Shown here: piece after piece, positions 1 through 11,122 of the stretch
Layout: the number at the start of each line of letters is the position of its first letter
Position numbering within the stretch: position 1 is the first letter of the stretch
The notes under the pieces: generated by a model
Databases searched by the model: none
Told to the model about the DNA's origin: nothing
The model's input: the letters and a program-made list of their open reading frames with translations, nothing else
Source of the DNA: Planotetraspora sp. A-T 1434
GTDB taxonomy: Bacteria > Actinomycetota > Actinomycetes > Streptosporangiales > Streptosporangiaceae
Assembly: GCF_025420585.1 (NCBI RefSeq)
Contig: NZ_JAOEGB010000011.1
Location: 177,493-241,492 of the forward strand
Direction: 5' to 3'
Length of the DNA stretch: 64,000 bases
Position numbers and translations under genes: made by a program

Positions 1-810
1 CCAGCCACGCTCCGCCGCCTCCTCGTAGCGCCGCTCGACGAGACGGGCGATCGGCAGGTCCAGGCCGGCGGCTTCGGCGACCTCGCGGGCCAGCCGCACG
101 TCCTTGGCCCCGAGCCGGGTCGTGAACCAGCCTTCGTGATCGCCGCCGATGATGTCGTCGAGCCGGTTGTGCAGGGCGGGCGGGACGGTGGGCCAGGTGA
201 AGAGCATCTCGCGCACCGTGTCCTCGCCGAACCCGGCGGCCTGCGCCGTGGCCACGGCCTCGGCGACGACGGCCACGGTGGACATGAGCAGGTAGTTGTT
301 CAGCAGCTTCAACGTCACGGCGCAGCCGGGATCCTCACCGCAGTAGGAGTAGCCGGCGAACGCGTCCCGCCAGACCGCCTCCAGCTTCTCGACGGCTCGG
401 CGATCTCCGCCGAGCAGGGCCGTGGCCTTCCCGACCACGACGGCCAGCGGCCCGCCGACGATCGGCGCCGCCACGAACCGGCCACCGGGCACGAGATCGC
501 GCAGCTCACGGGACATGGCGGGAGAGACGGTGCTCATGTCGGCCACGATCGGCCAGTCGCGGGTGGGCTCCAGACCGGCCAGCCGGCCCACGACCTCGCG
601 GACGGCCTGGTCGTCGGCGAGCGACAGCAGCACGGCCTCCGCGTCGCGCGCGGCCTCGGCGGGCGAGGACGCCTCGATGGCCCCATCGCCGACCAGGTCC
701 GCGGCCCTGCCCGGTGTCCGGTTCCAGACCGTGACCGCGAAGTGCTGACCGAGGAGCCGCTGGGCCAGGGCCCGGCCCATTCTCCCCATCCCGAGCACCG
801 CTATCCGCAT
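1..810 (-). CDS. NAD(P)-dependent beta-hydroxyacid dehydrogenase family protein, 3' end cut by window edge
   Basis: The reading frame starts at the ATG at 810 and stays open to base 1, giving 270 codons with no stop, so the C-terminus lies outside the window. The N-terminus has a Rossmann dinucleotide loop GMGRMG at residues 7-12, followed by WNRTPGRA, as in 3-hydroxyisobutyrate and 6-phosphogluconate dehydrogenase relatives. Further on, VGGPLA matches the substrate-binding segment and LKLLNNYL holds the Lys expected of the beta-hydroxyacid dehydrogenase active site. That Lys argues against an imine reductase, the nearest alternative. The substrate cannot be told from the sequence. The gene is divergent from the Nudix gene to its right, about 95 bp away. 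It is probably a soluble cytoplasmic oxidoreductase. Confidence 0.85.
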   Translation of the reverse strand, partial: MRIAVLGMGRMGRALAQRLLGQHFAVTVWNRTPGRAADLVGDGAIEASSPAEAARDAEAVLLSLADDQAVREVVGRLAGLEPTRDWPIVADMSTVSPAMSRELRDLVPGGRFVAAPIVGGPLAVVVGKATALLGGDRRAVEKLEAVWRDAFAGYSYCGEDPGCAVTLKLLNNYLLMSTVAVVAEAVATAQAAGFGEDTVREMLFTWPTVPPALHNRLDDIIGGDHEGWFTTRLGAKDVRLAREVAEAAGLDLPIARLVERRYEEAAERGW

Positions 811-904
811 ATGGCACCCCCCTACGGCCATTGTCCTTTTTCTGTTTGCAGGGGCGCCGCCAGGGTGGCCCCGGGCGGGGAGGGCGTGCAGGAGGATGAT
901 GCCC

Positions 905-2323
905 ATGCATCCTGTACGGCACAGCGTCCGGGCCATCCTCTTCGACGGCGAGGACATCGTCTTGTTCAAACGGGTGAAGCCGGGGCTCGAGCCGTACTGG
1001 ATCACGCCGGGAGGCGGCGTGGAGCCGGCCGACACCTCGCCCGAGATGACCCTCCGCCGCGAACTGGACGAGGAGCTCGGCGCCACGGCCGGGCCCGCGC
1101 TGCGGGTCTTCACGGCCGCGGAGCCCGGCAGGCAGCTCATCGCGTACGCGTGCCGCCTGGTCGAGATGGACCTGACGCGGCGCAGCGGGCCGGAGTTCCT
1201 CGTCCCCGGCAACGGCGTCCACGTGATCGAGCGGGTGCGGCCGGAGAAGGTGCGCGAGCTGAACCTGGTCCCCCGGGAGCTGGCCGACTTCATCGCGGAC
1301 AGCGCCGATACGCTTCCCGGGCTGCTCGCCTCGGCCACCCACGCGCCGGGTCGCTACCGCCCCGTGGTCGACGTGCACCTCCTGCTGTTCGACGGCGACC
1401 GGGTGCTGCTCGGCCGCCGCCAGGGCACGGGCTACGCCGACGGGGAGTGGCAGATCATGCCGTCCGGGCATCTGGAGGAGGGCGAATCCGTCATCGACAC
1501 GGCCGTGCGGGAGGCCCGGGAGGAGCTCGGGATCGACGTCTCCGGGCTGGACGTGGTCCATGTGATGCACCACCGCAACGCCGGGGGCACGGCACGGATC
1601 GGGTTCTTCCTCGTGGCCCGCGACCATGCCGGGACTCCGGTCAACGCCGAGCCGCACAAGTGCGCCGAGCTGGGCTGGTTTTCCGCCGACGACCTGCCGG
1701 AAGGCACGGTTCCCTATGCCCGCGCGGGCATCGAGGCCGTCCGGCGGAAGCTCGATTTCTCCCTGCACGGATGGGACGTCCCCGGTCCGGCCGAGTTGGA
1801 GGCGGAAGCCGTACGGGCCGGGTTCCGGCAGCTGAGCGTCGCGCTCATCCGACACCGCGACGGCGCGGTGTTCGTCCTGTCGGACGAGGAGACCGACCGC
1901 CTGCCCTCCACGGTCGTACGGCCAGGCGAGACGCTCGAAGCGGCCCTGGCCAGGGTCGCGAAGGCCGCTTCCCCGGCGTCATCCGCTTCCCAGGCGCCTC
2001 CGGCTTCGCCCCCTTCACCGCCCCCAGCCTCTTCATCCGCCGCGACGGCCTCCCCGGCATCTCCCGACTCACCAGTGGTGACGAGTTCGCAGGGCGCCCG
2101 CTTCATCGGGGCCGACGACTACGTGGCGGCCGACGGCGTATCGGGACGCCGTTTCACGTTCGCCGCCGCCCTGCCTGATCTCTCACCGGCGTCCGGCCTT
2201 TCATCGGCCCCCGCGTCTCCGGCGCATCCGAGCGTGCCGGGACGCTGGCTGGACGGGGGGTCCATCGACGCGACCCGCATGCCGCACTCCGAACGCATGC
2301 TGATCGCCAGGGCGCTTTTCTGA
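905..2323 (+). CDS. Double-Nudix-domain hydrolase
   Basis: Nudix enzymes hydrolyse nucleoside diphosphates linked to another group. This protein of about 472 residues has two Nudix modules. The first, near residues 5-130, ends its box in RRELDEELG but has a longer than usual spacing after the Gly. The second, near residues 150-285, has a textbook box from GHLEEGE to REAREELG. The last 170 residues are a degenerate third module or linker with a Pro/Ser/Ala-rich stretch. The ATG at 905 was chosen because the AGGAGG at 890-895 lies 9 nt upstream; the in-frame ATGs at 896 and 899 are too close to it. The substrate is unknown. The stop codon abuts the parS-like site at 2324. Confidence 0.85.
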   Translation: MHPVRHSVRAILFDGEDIVLFKRVKPGLEPYWITPGGGVEPADTSPEMTLRRELDEELGATAGPALRVFTAAEPGRQLIAYACRLVEMDLTRRSGPEFLVPGNGVHVIERVRPEKVRELNLVPRELADFIADSADTLPGLLASATHAPGRYRPVVDVHLLLFDGDRVLLGRRQGTGYADGEWQIMPSGHLEEGESVIDTAVREAREELGIDVSGLDVVHVMHHRNAGGTARIGFFLVARDHAGTPVNAEPHKCAELGWFSADDLPEGTVPYARAGIEAVRRKLDFSLHGWDVPGPAELEAEAVRAGFRQLSVALIRHRDGAVFVLSDEETDRLPSTVVRPGETLEAALARVAKAASPASSASQAPPASPPSPPPASSSAATASPASPDSPVVTSSQGARFIGADDYVAADGVSGRRFTFAAALPDLSPASGLSSAPASPAHPSVPGRWLDGGSIDATRMPHSERMLIARALF

Positions 2324-2339
2324 TGTTTCACATGAAACG
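2324..2339 (+). promoter_or_regulatory. parS-like site (ParB-binding motif) 1
   Basis: TGTTTCACATGAAACG differs from the bacterial parS consensus TGTTTCACGTGAAACA at one central base and at the last base. The core GTTTCACATGAAAC is at 2325-2338. Actinobacteria carry clusters of parS sites near oriC, and the origin should lie just past the right end of this window. The site sits directly after the stop codon of the Nudix gene. A second copy in the other orientation is at 6395-6408. ParB binding is inferred. Confidence 0.55.
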
Positions 2340-2391
2340 GTAGTCACCCTCACCCTCACGCCCGGGATCGGCGGGCCCCAAATGTCGGGAA

Positions 2392-2408
2392 ATACCATAG
2401 GGGGGTAT
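2392..2408 (+). promoter_or_regulatory. Probable CsoR operator in front of the copper operon
   Basis: An inverted repeat ATACC...GGTAT encloses a G-rich core (ATACCATAGGGGGGTAT) 41 bp before the csoR start. CsoR operators in actinobacteria are GC-rich pseudo-palindromes flanked by ATACC/GGTAT arms, so this is the likely autoregulatory site of the copper operon. Confidence 0.65.
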
Positions 2409-2448
2409 GGTGTTGTTCTGGGTGGGACCACGGGACAGGGGTGGAGAT

Positions 2449-2730
2449 ATGGCTGGATACACCGACTCCAAGCAGGACCACTTGACGCGGCTGCGCCGGA
2501 TCGAGGGGCAGGTGCGCGGCCTGCAACGGATGGTCGAGGAGGACAAGTACTGCATCGACGTCCTCACTCAGGTCTCGGCCGCCAACCGCGCGCTTCAGTC
2601 CTTCGCCCTGTCGCTGCTCGAAGAGCACATGAGCCACTGCGTGGCGGACGCGGCCGCGAAGGGAGGCGCGGAGGCGGACGCCAAGATCAAGGAAGCCTCC
2701 GACGCCATCGCGCGCCTCGTCCGCTCCTGA
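2449..2730 (+). CDS. csoR: Copper-sensing transcriptional repressor CsoR
   Basis: This 93-residue protein is a CsoR/RcnR-family repressor. It is an all-helical DNA-binding protein that releases its operator when Cu(I) binds. The three Cu(I) ligands are present as Cys35 (YCIDVL), His60 and Cys64 (EEHMSHC), matching the C-H-C triad of mycobacterial CsoR. The start at 2449 was preferred over the GTG upstream at 2407 because GTGGAG at 2441 acts as ribosome binding site and the family starts just before the conserved helix LTRLRRIEGQVRG. It is the first gene of the copper operon, with copZ 85 bp downstream. The operator-like palindrome at 2392-2408 suggests autoregulation. Confidence 0.93.
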   Translation: MAGYTDSKQDHLTRLRRIEGQVRGLQRMVEEDKYCIDVLTQVSAANRALQSFALSLLEEHMSHCVADAAAKGGAEADAKIKEASDAIARLVRS

Positions 2731-2815
2731 CCTTCCCGACGGGCTTCCCCCGGCGGTCTTCTCTGGCTGCCAGGGCCTTCCGCCACCACAACCACCACCA
2801 CGAGGAGTGATCGCC

Positions 2816-3028
2816 ATGACCACCACCACATACACCGTAACCGGCATGACCTGCGGCCACTGCGTCAGCTCGGTCAAGGAGGAGGTCGGAGAAGTCCCCG
2901 GTGTCACGGGCGTCGATGTCGACCTGAAGACCGGCCTGGTCACGGTGACAAGTGACGGCCCCATTGACGCGACCGACGTCGGCGCCGCCGTGCGGACCGC
3001 CGGATACGAACTGGCGGACCGGCCGTGA
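2816..3028 (+). CDS. copZ: Copper chaperone CopZ (heavy-metal-associated domain)
   Basis: This 70-residue cytoplasmic metallochaperone consists of a single HMA fold. The GMTCGHC loop near the N-terminus supplies Cys13 and Cys16 for Cu(I). It is expected to pass copper to the N-terminal HMA domain of CopA encoded downstream and to CsoR. The ATG at 2816 follows GAGGAG at 2802-2807, while an upstream in-frame GTG at 2807 lies inside that ribosome binding site. The stop codon overlaps the GTG start of the next gene (GTGA), so the two are probably translationally coupled. Confidence 0.93.
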   Translation: MTTTTYTVTGMTCGHCVSSVKEEVGEVPGVTGVDVDLKTGLVTVTSDGPIDATDVGAAVRTAGYELADRP

Positions 3029-4089
3029 ACACCCCGGCCAAGCTCGGAGCCTACGTCGTCGGCTTGACGGTGATCTTCGGCGGCGCGCTGGGAGCGGGTA
3101 GGTCCGCCGGCCCGGTGGGCTCCGCCGCCACCGAAGCCCACAACAGGCCGGACGCCCACAGCAGGCCGGACGCGCACAACACCCATGGCACCGGCGACGC
3201 CGAAGGCCCGCACGACACCGGCGACGCCGGGGGCCCCGACGCCGGTGACGCCCACGGCGGGGATCACAGCGATCGAGCGGATGCCCCGCCGATCCCCGAA
3301 GGGCTCCAGATATCCGTGAACGGCTACACCCTCAGCCCGCTGACCTCGACCATCGAGCCCGGCGAAGCCACCGATTTCCGGTTCACCGTCATCGGCCCCG
3401 ACGGGAAGCCCGTCACGGGCTATCAGACTCGGCACGACAAGAAGCTGCATTTCATCGTGGTCAGGCGGGATCTCACCGGGTTCCAGCACCTGCACCCCCA
3501 ACTCCTGGACAACGGCGTCTGGTCGGTACGGTTGTCGCTGCCGGAAGCCGGGCCGTACCGCGCGTTCGCGGACTTCGCACCCGATGATCACGAGGCTCTG
3601 ACACTGGGGATGGATCTGAACGCCGCCGGCGACTACGAGCCGAAGGCGCTGCCACCGGTCTCCCGTACGGCCACAGTCGACGGCTACACCGTTACTCTGG
3701 ACGGGGAGCTGAACGGCGGCGGGTCGAGCCCGCTGACCTTGAAGATCACCAAGGACGGCGAGCCGGTCACCGACCTCCAGCCCTATCTCGGCGCCTACGG
3801 CCACTTGGTCGCCCTGCGGGCGGGAGACCTGGGTTACCTGCACGTTCACCCGGACGGATCGCCCGGCGACGGCAGGACCCCGGCCGGACCGGAGATCACC
3901 TTCCACGCCGAGGTGCCGACCGGCGGCGACTACCGGCTGTTTCTGGACTTCAAGCACGCGGGAGCCGTACACACCGCCGATTTCACCGCCCGCGCCGGTC
4001 AGGCCGCCCCCACGGCCTCGACACCGGCCTCGGCACCGGCCGTGACGCCCGCGCAGCAGGAGCACTCCGATGAGCACTCAGGCCACTGA
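3025..4089 (+). CDS. Exported or membrane-anchored His-rich protein of the copper operon
   Basis: The N-terminus has a hydrophobic stretch (residues 8-28) that looks like a signal peptide or anchor. It is followed by a His/Asp/Gly-rich linker (residues 35-85) with repeated AH-x-RPDAH units, a plausible metal-binding tract. The body has two related beta-rich halves, each with an HxH motif (FQHLHP and YLHVHP) after a KLHFIVV- or GHLVAL-like strand. Genes of this kind are common beside csoR-copZ-copA in actinobacteria. I infer an extracytoplasmic copper-handling role, but no activity can be assigned. It starts with GTG overlapping the copZ stop and ends 37 bp before the preferred copA start, so it is in the same operon. 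Confidence 0.75.
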   Translation: MNTPAKLGAYVVGLTVIFGGALGAGRSAGPVGSAATEAHNRPDAHSRPDAHNTHGTGDAEGPHDTGDAGGPDAGDAHGGDHSDRADAPPIPEGLQISVNGYTLSPLTSTIEPGEATDFRFTVIGPDGKPVTGYQTRHDKKLHFIVVRRDLTGFQHLHPQLLDNGVWSVRLSLPEAGPYRAFADFAPDDHEALTLGMDLNAAGDYEPKALPPVSRTATVDGYTVTLDGELNGGGSSPLTLKITKDGEPVTDLQPYLGAYGHLVALRAGDLGYLHVHPDGSPGDGRTPAGPEITFHAEVPTGGDYRLFLDFKHAGAVHTADFTARAGQAAPTASTPASAPAVTPAQQEHSDEHSGH

Positions 4090-4126
4090 CGCCGGCCGGG
4101 AGCCACACTGGGAGAAAGGAGAGGTG

Positions 4127-6385
4127 ATGGCATTCGTCACCGATGGCAGGCCGCCGGTCTCCTTGGGCGCCGTCGAGCTCTCAATCAGCGGCATGACCTG
4201 CGCGTCCTGCGCCGCCCGGATCGAGCGCAAGCTGAACAAGCTGGACGGCGTGAGCGCGACGGTCAACTACGCCACGGAGAAGGCGAAGGTGACCTTCCCC
4301 GAGAGCGTCGCGGTCCGCGACCTGATCACCGAGGTGGAGAAGGCGGGCTACACCGCCGAGTTGCCGGCTCCGCCACCATCCGACACCGACGCCCGGGAGA
4401 GCGAGGCGGTGGACGAGCTCCGCCCCCTCCGCCTGCGGCTGCTCATCTCGGCGGTCCTCGCCGTACCGGTCGTGGCCATGGCCATGATCCCGGCCCTGCA
4501 GTTCACCAACTGGCAGTGGCTGTCGCTCACCCTCACCGCTCCGGTCGTCGTCTACGGCGGATGGCCCTTCCACAAGGCCGCCTGGACCAACCTGCGCCAC
4601 GGCGCCGCCACCATGGACACGTTGATCTCCATCGGCACCATCGCGGCCTTCGGCTGGTCGCTGTGGGCGCTGTTCCTCGGCAGCGCGGGCATGCGGGGGA
4701 TGACCCACGCCTTCACGTTCACCATCCAGCGGACCGACGGGTCGGGGAACATCTACCTGGAGGCGGCGGCGGGCGTCACCGCGTTCATCCTGGCCGGGCG
4801 CTACTTCGAGGCCCGGTCGAAGCGCCGCGCGGGCGCCGCCCTGCGGGCGCTGCTGCAGCTCGGCGCCAAGGACGTGGCCGTGCTGCGCGACGGCCAGGAA
4901 ACGCGGATCCCCAGTGACCGGCTCGCCGCCGGGGACCTGTTCGTCGTACGGCCCGGCGAGAAGATCGCCACAGACAGCGTGATCGAGGAGGGCTCCTCCG
5001 CCGTCGACACCTCCATGCTGACCGGCGAGTCCGTCCCCGTCGAGGTGCGGCCGGGCGACCCGGTCACCGGGGCCACCGTCAACGCCGGGGGGCGGCTCGT
5101 CGTCCGGGCCACCCGGGTCGGGGCCGACACCCAGCTCGCCCAGATGGCCAGGCTGGTGGAGGAGGCCCAGACCGGCAAGGCGCAGGCCCAGCGGCTGGCC
5201 GACCGGATCTCGGCCGTCTTCGTCCCGATCGTCATCGCGCTGGCCGTGGGGACGCTCGGCTTCTGGCTCGGCACGGGAGGCGGCGCTGGTGCGGCGTTCA
5301 CGGCGGCGGTAGCCGTACTGATCATCGCGTGCCCCTGCGCGCTGGGCCTGGCGACGCCGACCGCGCTGCTGGTCGGCACCGGAAGGGGAGCCCAGCTCGG
5401 CATCCTGATCAAGGGCCCGGAGGCGCTGGAGTCGACTCGGGCGATCGACACCATCGTGCTGGACAAGACGGGCACCGTCACCGAGGGCCGGATGACCCTA
5501 CTGGACGTGTTCGTCGCGGACGGCGAGGACGCCGATGAGGTCCTGCGGCTGGCCGGAGCCCTGGAGCACGCCTCGGAGCACCCGATCGCCCAGGCCGTCG
5601 CCCGCGGCGCGGCCGAACGTGTGGGTGAGCTGCCCGCGCCGGAGGACTTCGCCAACGTCGAGGGGCGCGGCGTCCAGGGGATCGTGGACGGGCACGCGGT
5701 GCTGGTCGGACGGCCGGCCCTGCTGGCCGACTGGTCCCAGCATCTGCCCGCCCAGCTGGAGCGGAAGCTGCACACGGCCCAGGCCGCAGGCCGTACGGCT
5801 GTCGCGGTCGGCTGGGACGGCACCGCCCGCGCGGTGCTCACGGTCGCGGACGTGGTGAAGCCCACGTCGGCGAAGGCCGTCGCGGAGTTGCGCGCCCTGG
5901 GGCTGACGCCGTTCCTGCTCACCGGTGACAACGAGGCCGTCGCCCGCGCGGTGGCGGCCGAGGTCGGCATCTCCCCGGACGACGTGATCGCCGAGGTGCT
6001 GCCCGCCGACAAGGTCGATGTGATCAAGCGGCTGCAGTCCGAAGGACGGACCGTCGCCATGGTGGGGGACGGCGTCAACGACGCCGCCGCGCTCGCCCAG
6101 GCCGACCTGGGCCTCGCCATGGGCACGGGCACCGACGCGGCCATCGAGGCGTCCGACCTCACGCTGGTCCGCGGCGACCTGCGGACGGCGGCCGACGCCA
6201 TCCGGCTCTCCCGCCGGACCCTCGCCACCATCAAGGGCAACCTCTTCTGGGCATTCGCCTACAACGTGGCCGCCCTGCCGCTGGCCGCCGCCGGCCTGCT
6301 CAACCCCATGATCGCCGGAGCCGCCATGGCGTTCTCGTCGGTGTTCGTGGTGAGCAACAGCCTGCGGCTGCGAAGCTTCCGGTGA
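4127..6385 (+). CDS. copA: Copper-exporting P1B-type ATPase CopA
   Basis: This integral-membrane pump drives Cu(I) out of the cytoplasm with ATP. The N-terminal HMA domain carries GMTCASC. The transmembrane CPC metal site (IACPCALG, about residue 402), the actuator TGES loop, the phosphorylation motif DKTGT (about residue 446), the nucleotide-binding SEHP and the hinge GDGVND (about residue 647) are all intact. Length is about 752 residues, normal for the family. The ATG at 4127 was chosen because AAAGGAGAG lies just before it. An earlier in-frame ATG at 4070 overlaps the previous gene and would add 19 residues. It is the last gene of the operon, and a parS-like site follows 10 bp after the stop. 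Confidence 0.96.
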   Translation: MAFVTDGRPPVSLGAVELSISGMTCASCAARIERKLNKLDGVSATVNYATEKAKVTFPESVAVRDLITEVEKAGYTAELPAPPPSDTDARESEAVDELRPLRLRLLISAVLAVPVVAMAMIPALQFTNWQWLSLTLTAPVVVYGGWPFHKAAWTNLRHGAATMDTLISIGTIAAFGWSLWALFLGSAGMRGMTHAFTFTIQRTDGSGNIYLEAAAGVTAFILAGRYFEARSKRRAGAALRALLQLGAKDVAVLRDGQETRIPSDRLAAGDLFVVRPGEKIATDSVIEEGSSAVDTSMLTGESVPVEVRPGDPVTGATVNAGGRLVVRATRVGADTQLAQMARLVEEAQTGKAQAQRLADRISAVFVPIVIALAVGTLGFWLGTGGGAGAAFTAAVAVLIIACPCALGLATPTALLVGTGRGAQLGILIKGPEALESTRAIDTIVLDKTGTVTEGRMTLLDVFVADGEDADEVLRLAGALEHASEHPIAQAVARGAAERVGELPAPEDFANVEGRGVQGIVDGHAVLVGRPALLADWSQHLPAQLERKLHTAQAAGRTAVAVGWDGTARAVLTVADVVKPTSAKAVAELRALGLTPFLLTGDNEAVARAVAAEVGISPDDVIAEVLPADKVDVIKRLQSEGRTVAMVGDGVNDAAALAQADLGLAMGTGTDAAIEASDLTLVRGDLRTAADAIRLSRRTLATIKGNLFWAFAYNVAALPLAAAGLLNPMIAGAAMAFSSVFVVSNSLRLRSFR

Positions 6386-6394
6386 GCCGGCGCC

Positions 6395-6408
6395 GTTTCA
6401 TGTGAAAC
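6395..6408 (-). promoter_or_regulatory. parS-like site (ParB-binding motif) 2
   Basis: GTTTCATGTGAAAC is the exact reverse complement of the core at 2325-2338, so the two sites bracket the whole copper operon in opposite orientation. It is 10 bp after the copA stop codon. Conservation of all 14 bases in two intergenic places 4 kb apart argues against chance. The ParB interpretation is inferred from motif and proximity to the origin. Confidence 0.5.
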
Positions 6409-6534
6409 CTTGACGGCCGGGAGATCGCGAACCTTCTTGGCGTTTTCGGTGGGGATGTAGAGAACGTGTCGCGTGCTCCGAACTACCTGTGAGAGGCCGC
6501 CCAGACCGGGGCGCCGACCATGAGGGGTGAAGAC

Positions 6535-6893
6535 ATGAAGTACATGCTCTCGATCTACGGCAACGACGAGCTCTGGGCGTCCTACTCCGAGGAGCGGTTC
6601 GCCTCGCTGATCGCGGCGGACGCGGCGTTCCAGAAGGAGATCCGCGAGTCCGGAGAGCTCGTCAGCGTGGAGGGCCTGGCCGACTCGGTCAAGGCGAAGA
6701 CCGTCCGGGTGCGAGACGGCCTCCCGGTCGTGACCGACGGGCCGTACCTGCGGTCCAAGGACTATCTGGCCAGCTACTTCGTGGTCGACTGCGAGAGCCT
6801 CGACCGGGCGATCGAGCTGGCCGCCCGTTACCCCGCCGCCCGCGACAACGGGGTGGAAGTGCGGCCCCTCATGAACCAGTCCGGGACGGAGAT

Positions 6894-6897
<4 letters not shown>
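6535..6897 (+). CDS. DGPF/YCII-domain protein partnered with an ECF42 sigma factor
   Basis: This small protein (120 residues) starts MKYMLSIYGN and has TDGPYLRSKDYLASYFVV, a variant of the DGPF motif. YCII-like proteins of this type are the constant genomic partners of ECF42 sigma factors; their biochemical role is not settled. The ATG at 6535 follows GAGGGGTGA. The in-frame ATG at 6520 lies upstream of that signal. The TGA stop overlaps the TTG start of the sigma factor gene (TTGA), which implies coupled translation. A paralogue is encoded at 12388-12711. Confidence 0.88.
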
Positions 6898-9155
<2,258 letters not shown>

Positions 9156-9412
9156 CGAGTTGTCTGACAAATGCTGCCCGTCACCTTGGGATCGGAGGAG
9201 GAGGCCGGAGACGCATTTCGACTACGAGGAACGGCGGCTCGTCTCCGCGCTCAATCAGTTGTAAGCAGTCGTCTTCAGGGGCGAATCCGCGACTGATCAG
9301 GATTTTGTCGTGTGTTGACCGTTACGCTCTTTTCCGGATGGCGTAGAGCCTCGCCGCCGGCGTGGATGAGTGTGACGAGCGGCCCGTCTCTGCGATCGTC
9401 CGGGAGATTCGC

Positions 9413-9820
9413 TCAGGCGGGGATGAGGCCGATGATCGTGGTGCCGCTCCCGGGGATGCTGTTGGCCGTGAGCGTGCCGCCGGCTTCGGCGAAGTGGGCA
9501 CGCATCGCGACCGGCCCGCGCCCGCCCGGCTGCCCGGACTCGCCCGAGGCGAAGCCCGCGCCGTCGTCGCTCACGGTCATACGCAGGCCGCTCGCACCCA
9601 CGGTGATCGCGATGGACACGTGGGTGGCGGCATGCCGTTCGGCGTTGGCGAGGGCCTCGACGAGGGTCGCGTACACCGCCTGGGCGACGGCACGGGGGAC
9701 GGTCCTGGCGGGCAGCGCCCAGATCTCGACGACGACGCCGGACCGCTCCGCCCAACCGGTGAGGTAGCCCTCCAACCGCTGGGCGAGCCCCTCCGCTCGG
9801 ATGTCGACTACCTTGGCCAA
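9413..9820 (-). CDS. Stand-alone histidine-kinase-like ATPase domain protein
   Basis: This 135-residue protein is only the HATPase_c part of a NarL-type sensor kinase. An N-box with ALANAERHA, the G1 box DDGAGF and a G2 box near PGSGTTI are visible. No dimerisation/phosphoacceptor helix with a His precedes it, and no signal or membrane segment is present. A TTG start at 9820 with AGGAGG 7 nt upstream is the best fit in frame. It could be an anti-sigma-like or accessory ATPase, or the tail of a decayed kinase. No response regulator lies next to it. Confidence 0.6.
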   Translation of the reverse strand: MAKVVDIRAEGLAQRLEGYLTGWAERSGVVVEIWALPARTVPRAVAQAVYATLVEALANAERHAATHVSIAITVGASGLRMTVSDDGAGFASGESGQPGGRGPVAMRAHFAEAGGTLTANSIPGSGTTIIGLIPA

Positions 9821-9950
9821 TTGCCATCCTCCTGACCTGCCCCGCCGGGCTGCCGCGGCGTCTTCTTCCGTCTCCCAGCGAACCTAGACGCGCGCCCCGG
9901 CGTGGGGGGATCGGCTGGATGGTGAAGGAAATCAGCCAAAAGGATGACCG

Positions 9951-10001
9951 CGCCGCCGTACGGGCCACGCATGCGGGAGCCGCGCGGCCCGTACGGCGGC
10001 G
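9951..10001. terminator. Strong hairpin, 16-bp perfect stem
   Basis: CGCCGCCGTACGGGCC at 9951-9966 pairs perfectly with 9986-10001 around a 19-nt loop. There is no U-tract. It lies between two leftward genes, after the hydrolase that ends at 10207, and probably ends that transcript or stabilises its 3' end. Confidence 0.6.
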
Positions 10002-10206
10002 CGGCCTCCTTCCCGAACTCCGGGCTCAGGCAGCGGCGAATCGCTCCCTGGGCTCCCCGCGCAACCGGCCGACCAGCAGCCCGCGGCCGCAGAGGACGAT
10101 TGCGAGATCCTGTTCCGTGCCGTACATCGGTGTGCCGGATCCGAAGGCCCAGCCGATGTCGGCGGCGATCGCCCCCTGACGTCCGCTGTCACACCGGTTC
10201 CACTGT

Positions 10207-10989
10207 TCACACCGGGTCCACTGTGAAGAACTCGCCGAGCACCGGGGCGGTGGCCGCCGGGTCGATGTGGTGGTTCTCTCCTCCCGGCAGGGTGCGCCGA
10301 TCGCCACGCGGCAGGGCGGCGGCGATCGCGGTCGCGGCCTGGCGCACCGAGTCCCACGTCACCGCGCCGTCGAGGACGAGCGTGGGGATCTTGACCGAGC
10401 CCAGCTCCTCAGTCAGCGCCGGATCACCGGTGATGGTGAGGTCGTGGACCAGAGTGTGCGCCATCTTCTCGAGGCCCGGCCACATGGGCGACGTGCGGAT
10501 CTGGGCGACGACCTCGGCGGGCAGGCCGACGGCCCTGGTCTGGAAGGCCTCGACCGCGTCTCCCCGCCGGCCCGCGGAGACCAGCTCGGCGATCTCCGCC
10601 GCCAGGTCGAGCGACGGGCCGGTGTGCCCGAGGGGGACCGGCGGCTCGTACACGGCCAGCTTGGTGATCGCCGACCCGTGGGCGGCGGCTTTCAACGCCA
10701 GGACGGCGCCCGACGAGTATCCGAACACGAAGGCCGCGCCTCCGGCCTCCTCGATGACGGCGTCGAGATCCTCGATCTCGCGCTGCACGGCGTACGGCGC
10801 GGCGTCCCCGCTGTCACCTCGTCCCCGGCGGTCATAAGTGATCACGGTGAACCGCGAGGCCAGGAGTCCGGCCAGCGGCGCGCAGGTGTATCGGTCGTTG
10901 AACGCGCCGGTCACGAAGACGATCGGCGGCCCGTCGCCCGACCTTTCGAACGCGATCGTGGTGCCGTCGCGTGACGTCACTGTGTACAT
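10207..10989 (-). CDS. Alpha/beta-fold hydrolase of the second ECF42 set
   Basis: This 260-residue protein has the alpha/beta hydrolase layout: TYDRRGRGDS after strand 3, nucleophile elbow GYSSGA, an acid in the LVLDGA region and a C-terminal His in GGENHHID. It resembles the hydrolase fused to the other sigma factor at 8190-9155. It lies downstream of, and on the same strand as, the ECF42 gene ending at 11123, separated by 133 bp that hold five 16-bp tandem repeats. The substrate is unknown. A link with the sigma factor regulon is inferred from the repeated gene order. Confidence 0.85.
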   Translation of the reverse strand: MYTVTSRDGTTIAFERSGDGPPIVFVTGAFNDRYTCAPLAGLLASRFTVITYDRRGRGDSGDAAPYAVQREIEDLDAVIEEAGGAAFVFGYSSGAVLALKAAAHGSAITKLAVYEPPVPLGHTGPSLDLAAEIAELVSAGRRGDAVEAFQTRAVGLPAEVVAQIRTSPMWPGLEKMAHTLVHDLTITGDPALTEELGSVKIPTLVLDGAVTWDSVRQAATAIAAALPRGDRRTLPGGENHHIDPAATAPVLGEFFTVDPV

Positions 10990-10999
10990 CTGACCCCTT

Positions 11000-11079
11000 C
11001 CGAAGACTCTTGATTCCGAAGACTCTTGATCCTGAAGACTCTTGATTTCGAAGGCCCCTGATTCCGGAGGCTCTTGAGG
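11000..11079. repeat. Five tandem copies of a 16-bp unit upstream of the hydrolase gene
   Basis: The unit CCGAAGACTCTTGATT and four variants run without gaps, the last two more diverged. The array fills most of the gap between the sigma factor stop and the hydrolase start, just upstream of the hydrolase start codon. It could be a regulator-binding array or simple slippage. No binding protein can be named. Confidence 0.85.
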
Positions 11080-11122
11080 AAGCTCCCATCCACCGACGAA
11101 AGACCGGGGCCCGGACGGACAG

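Noticed and set aside
136..2178. Very long plus-strand frame spanning the dehydrogenase and Nudix region
   Set aside because: It is antisense to the dehydrogenase, out of frame with the Nudix boxes and rich in Arg/Gly, as expected for a high-GC shadow.
2356..4077. 573-codon minus-strand frame opposite the copper operon
   Set aside because: It is a shadow of csoR, copZ and the His-rich gene, with no recognisable motif.
10026..10205. Minus-strand frame ending ERFAAA that looks weakly like the C-terminus of a mycothiol-dependent isomerase-type protein
   Set aside because: Only about 50 codons look protein-like, no conserved His residues are present and the similarity is too weak to name a family.
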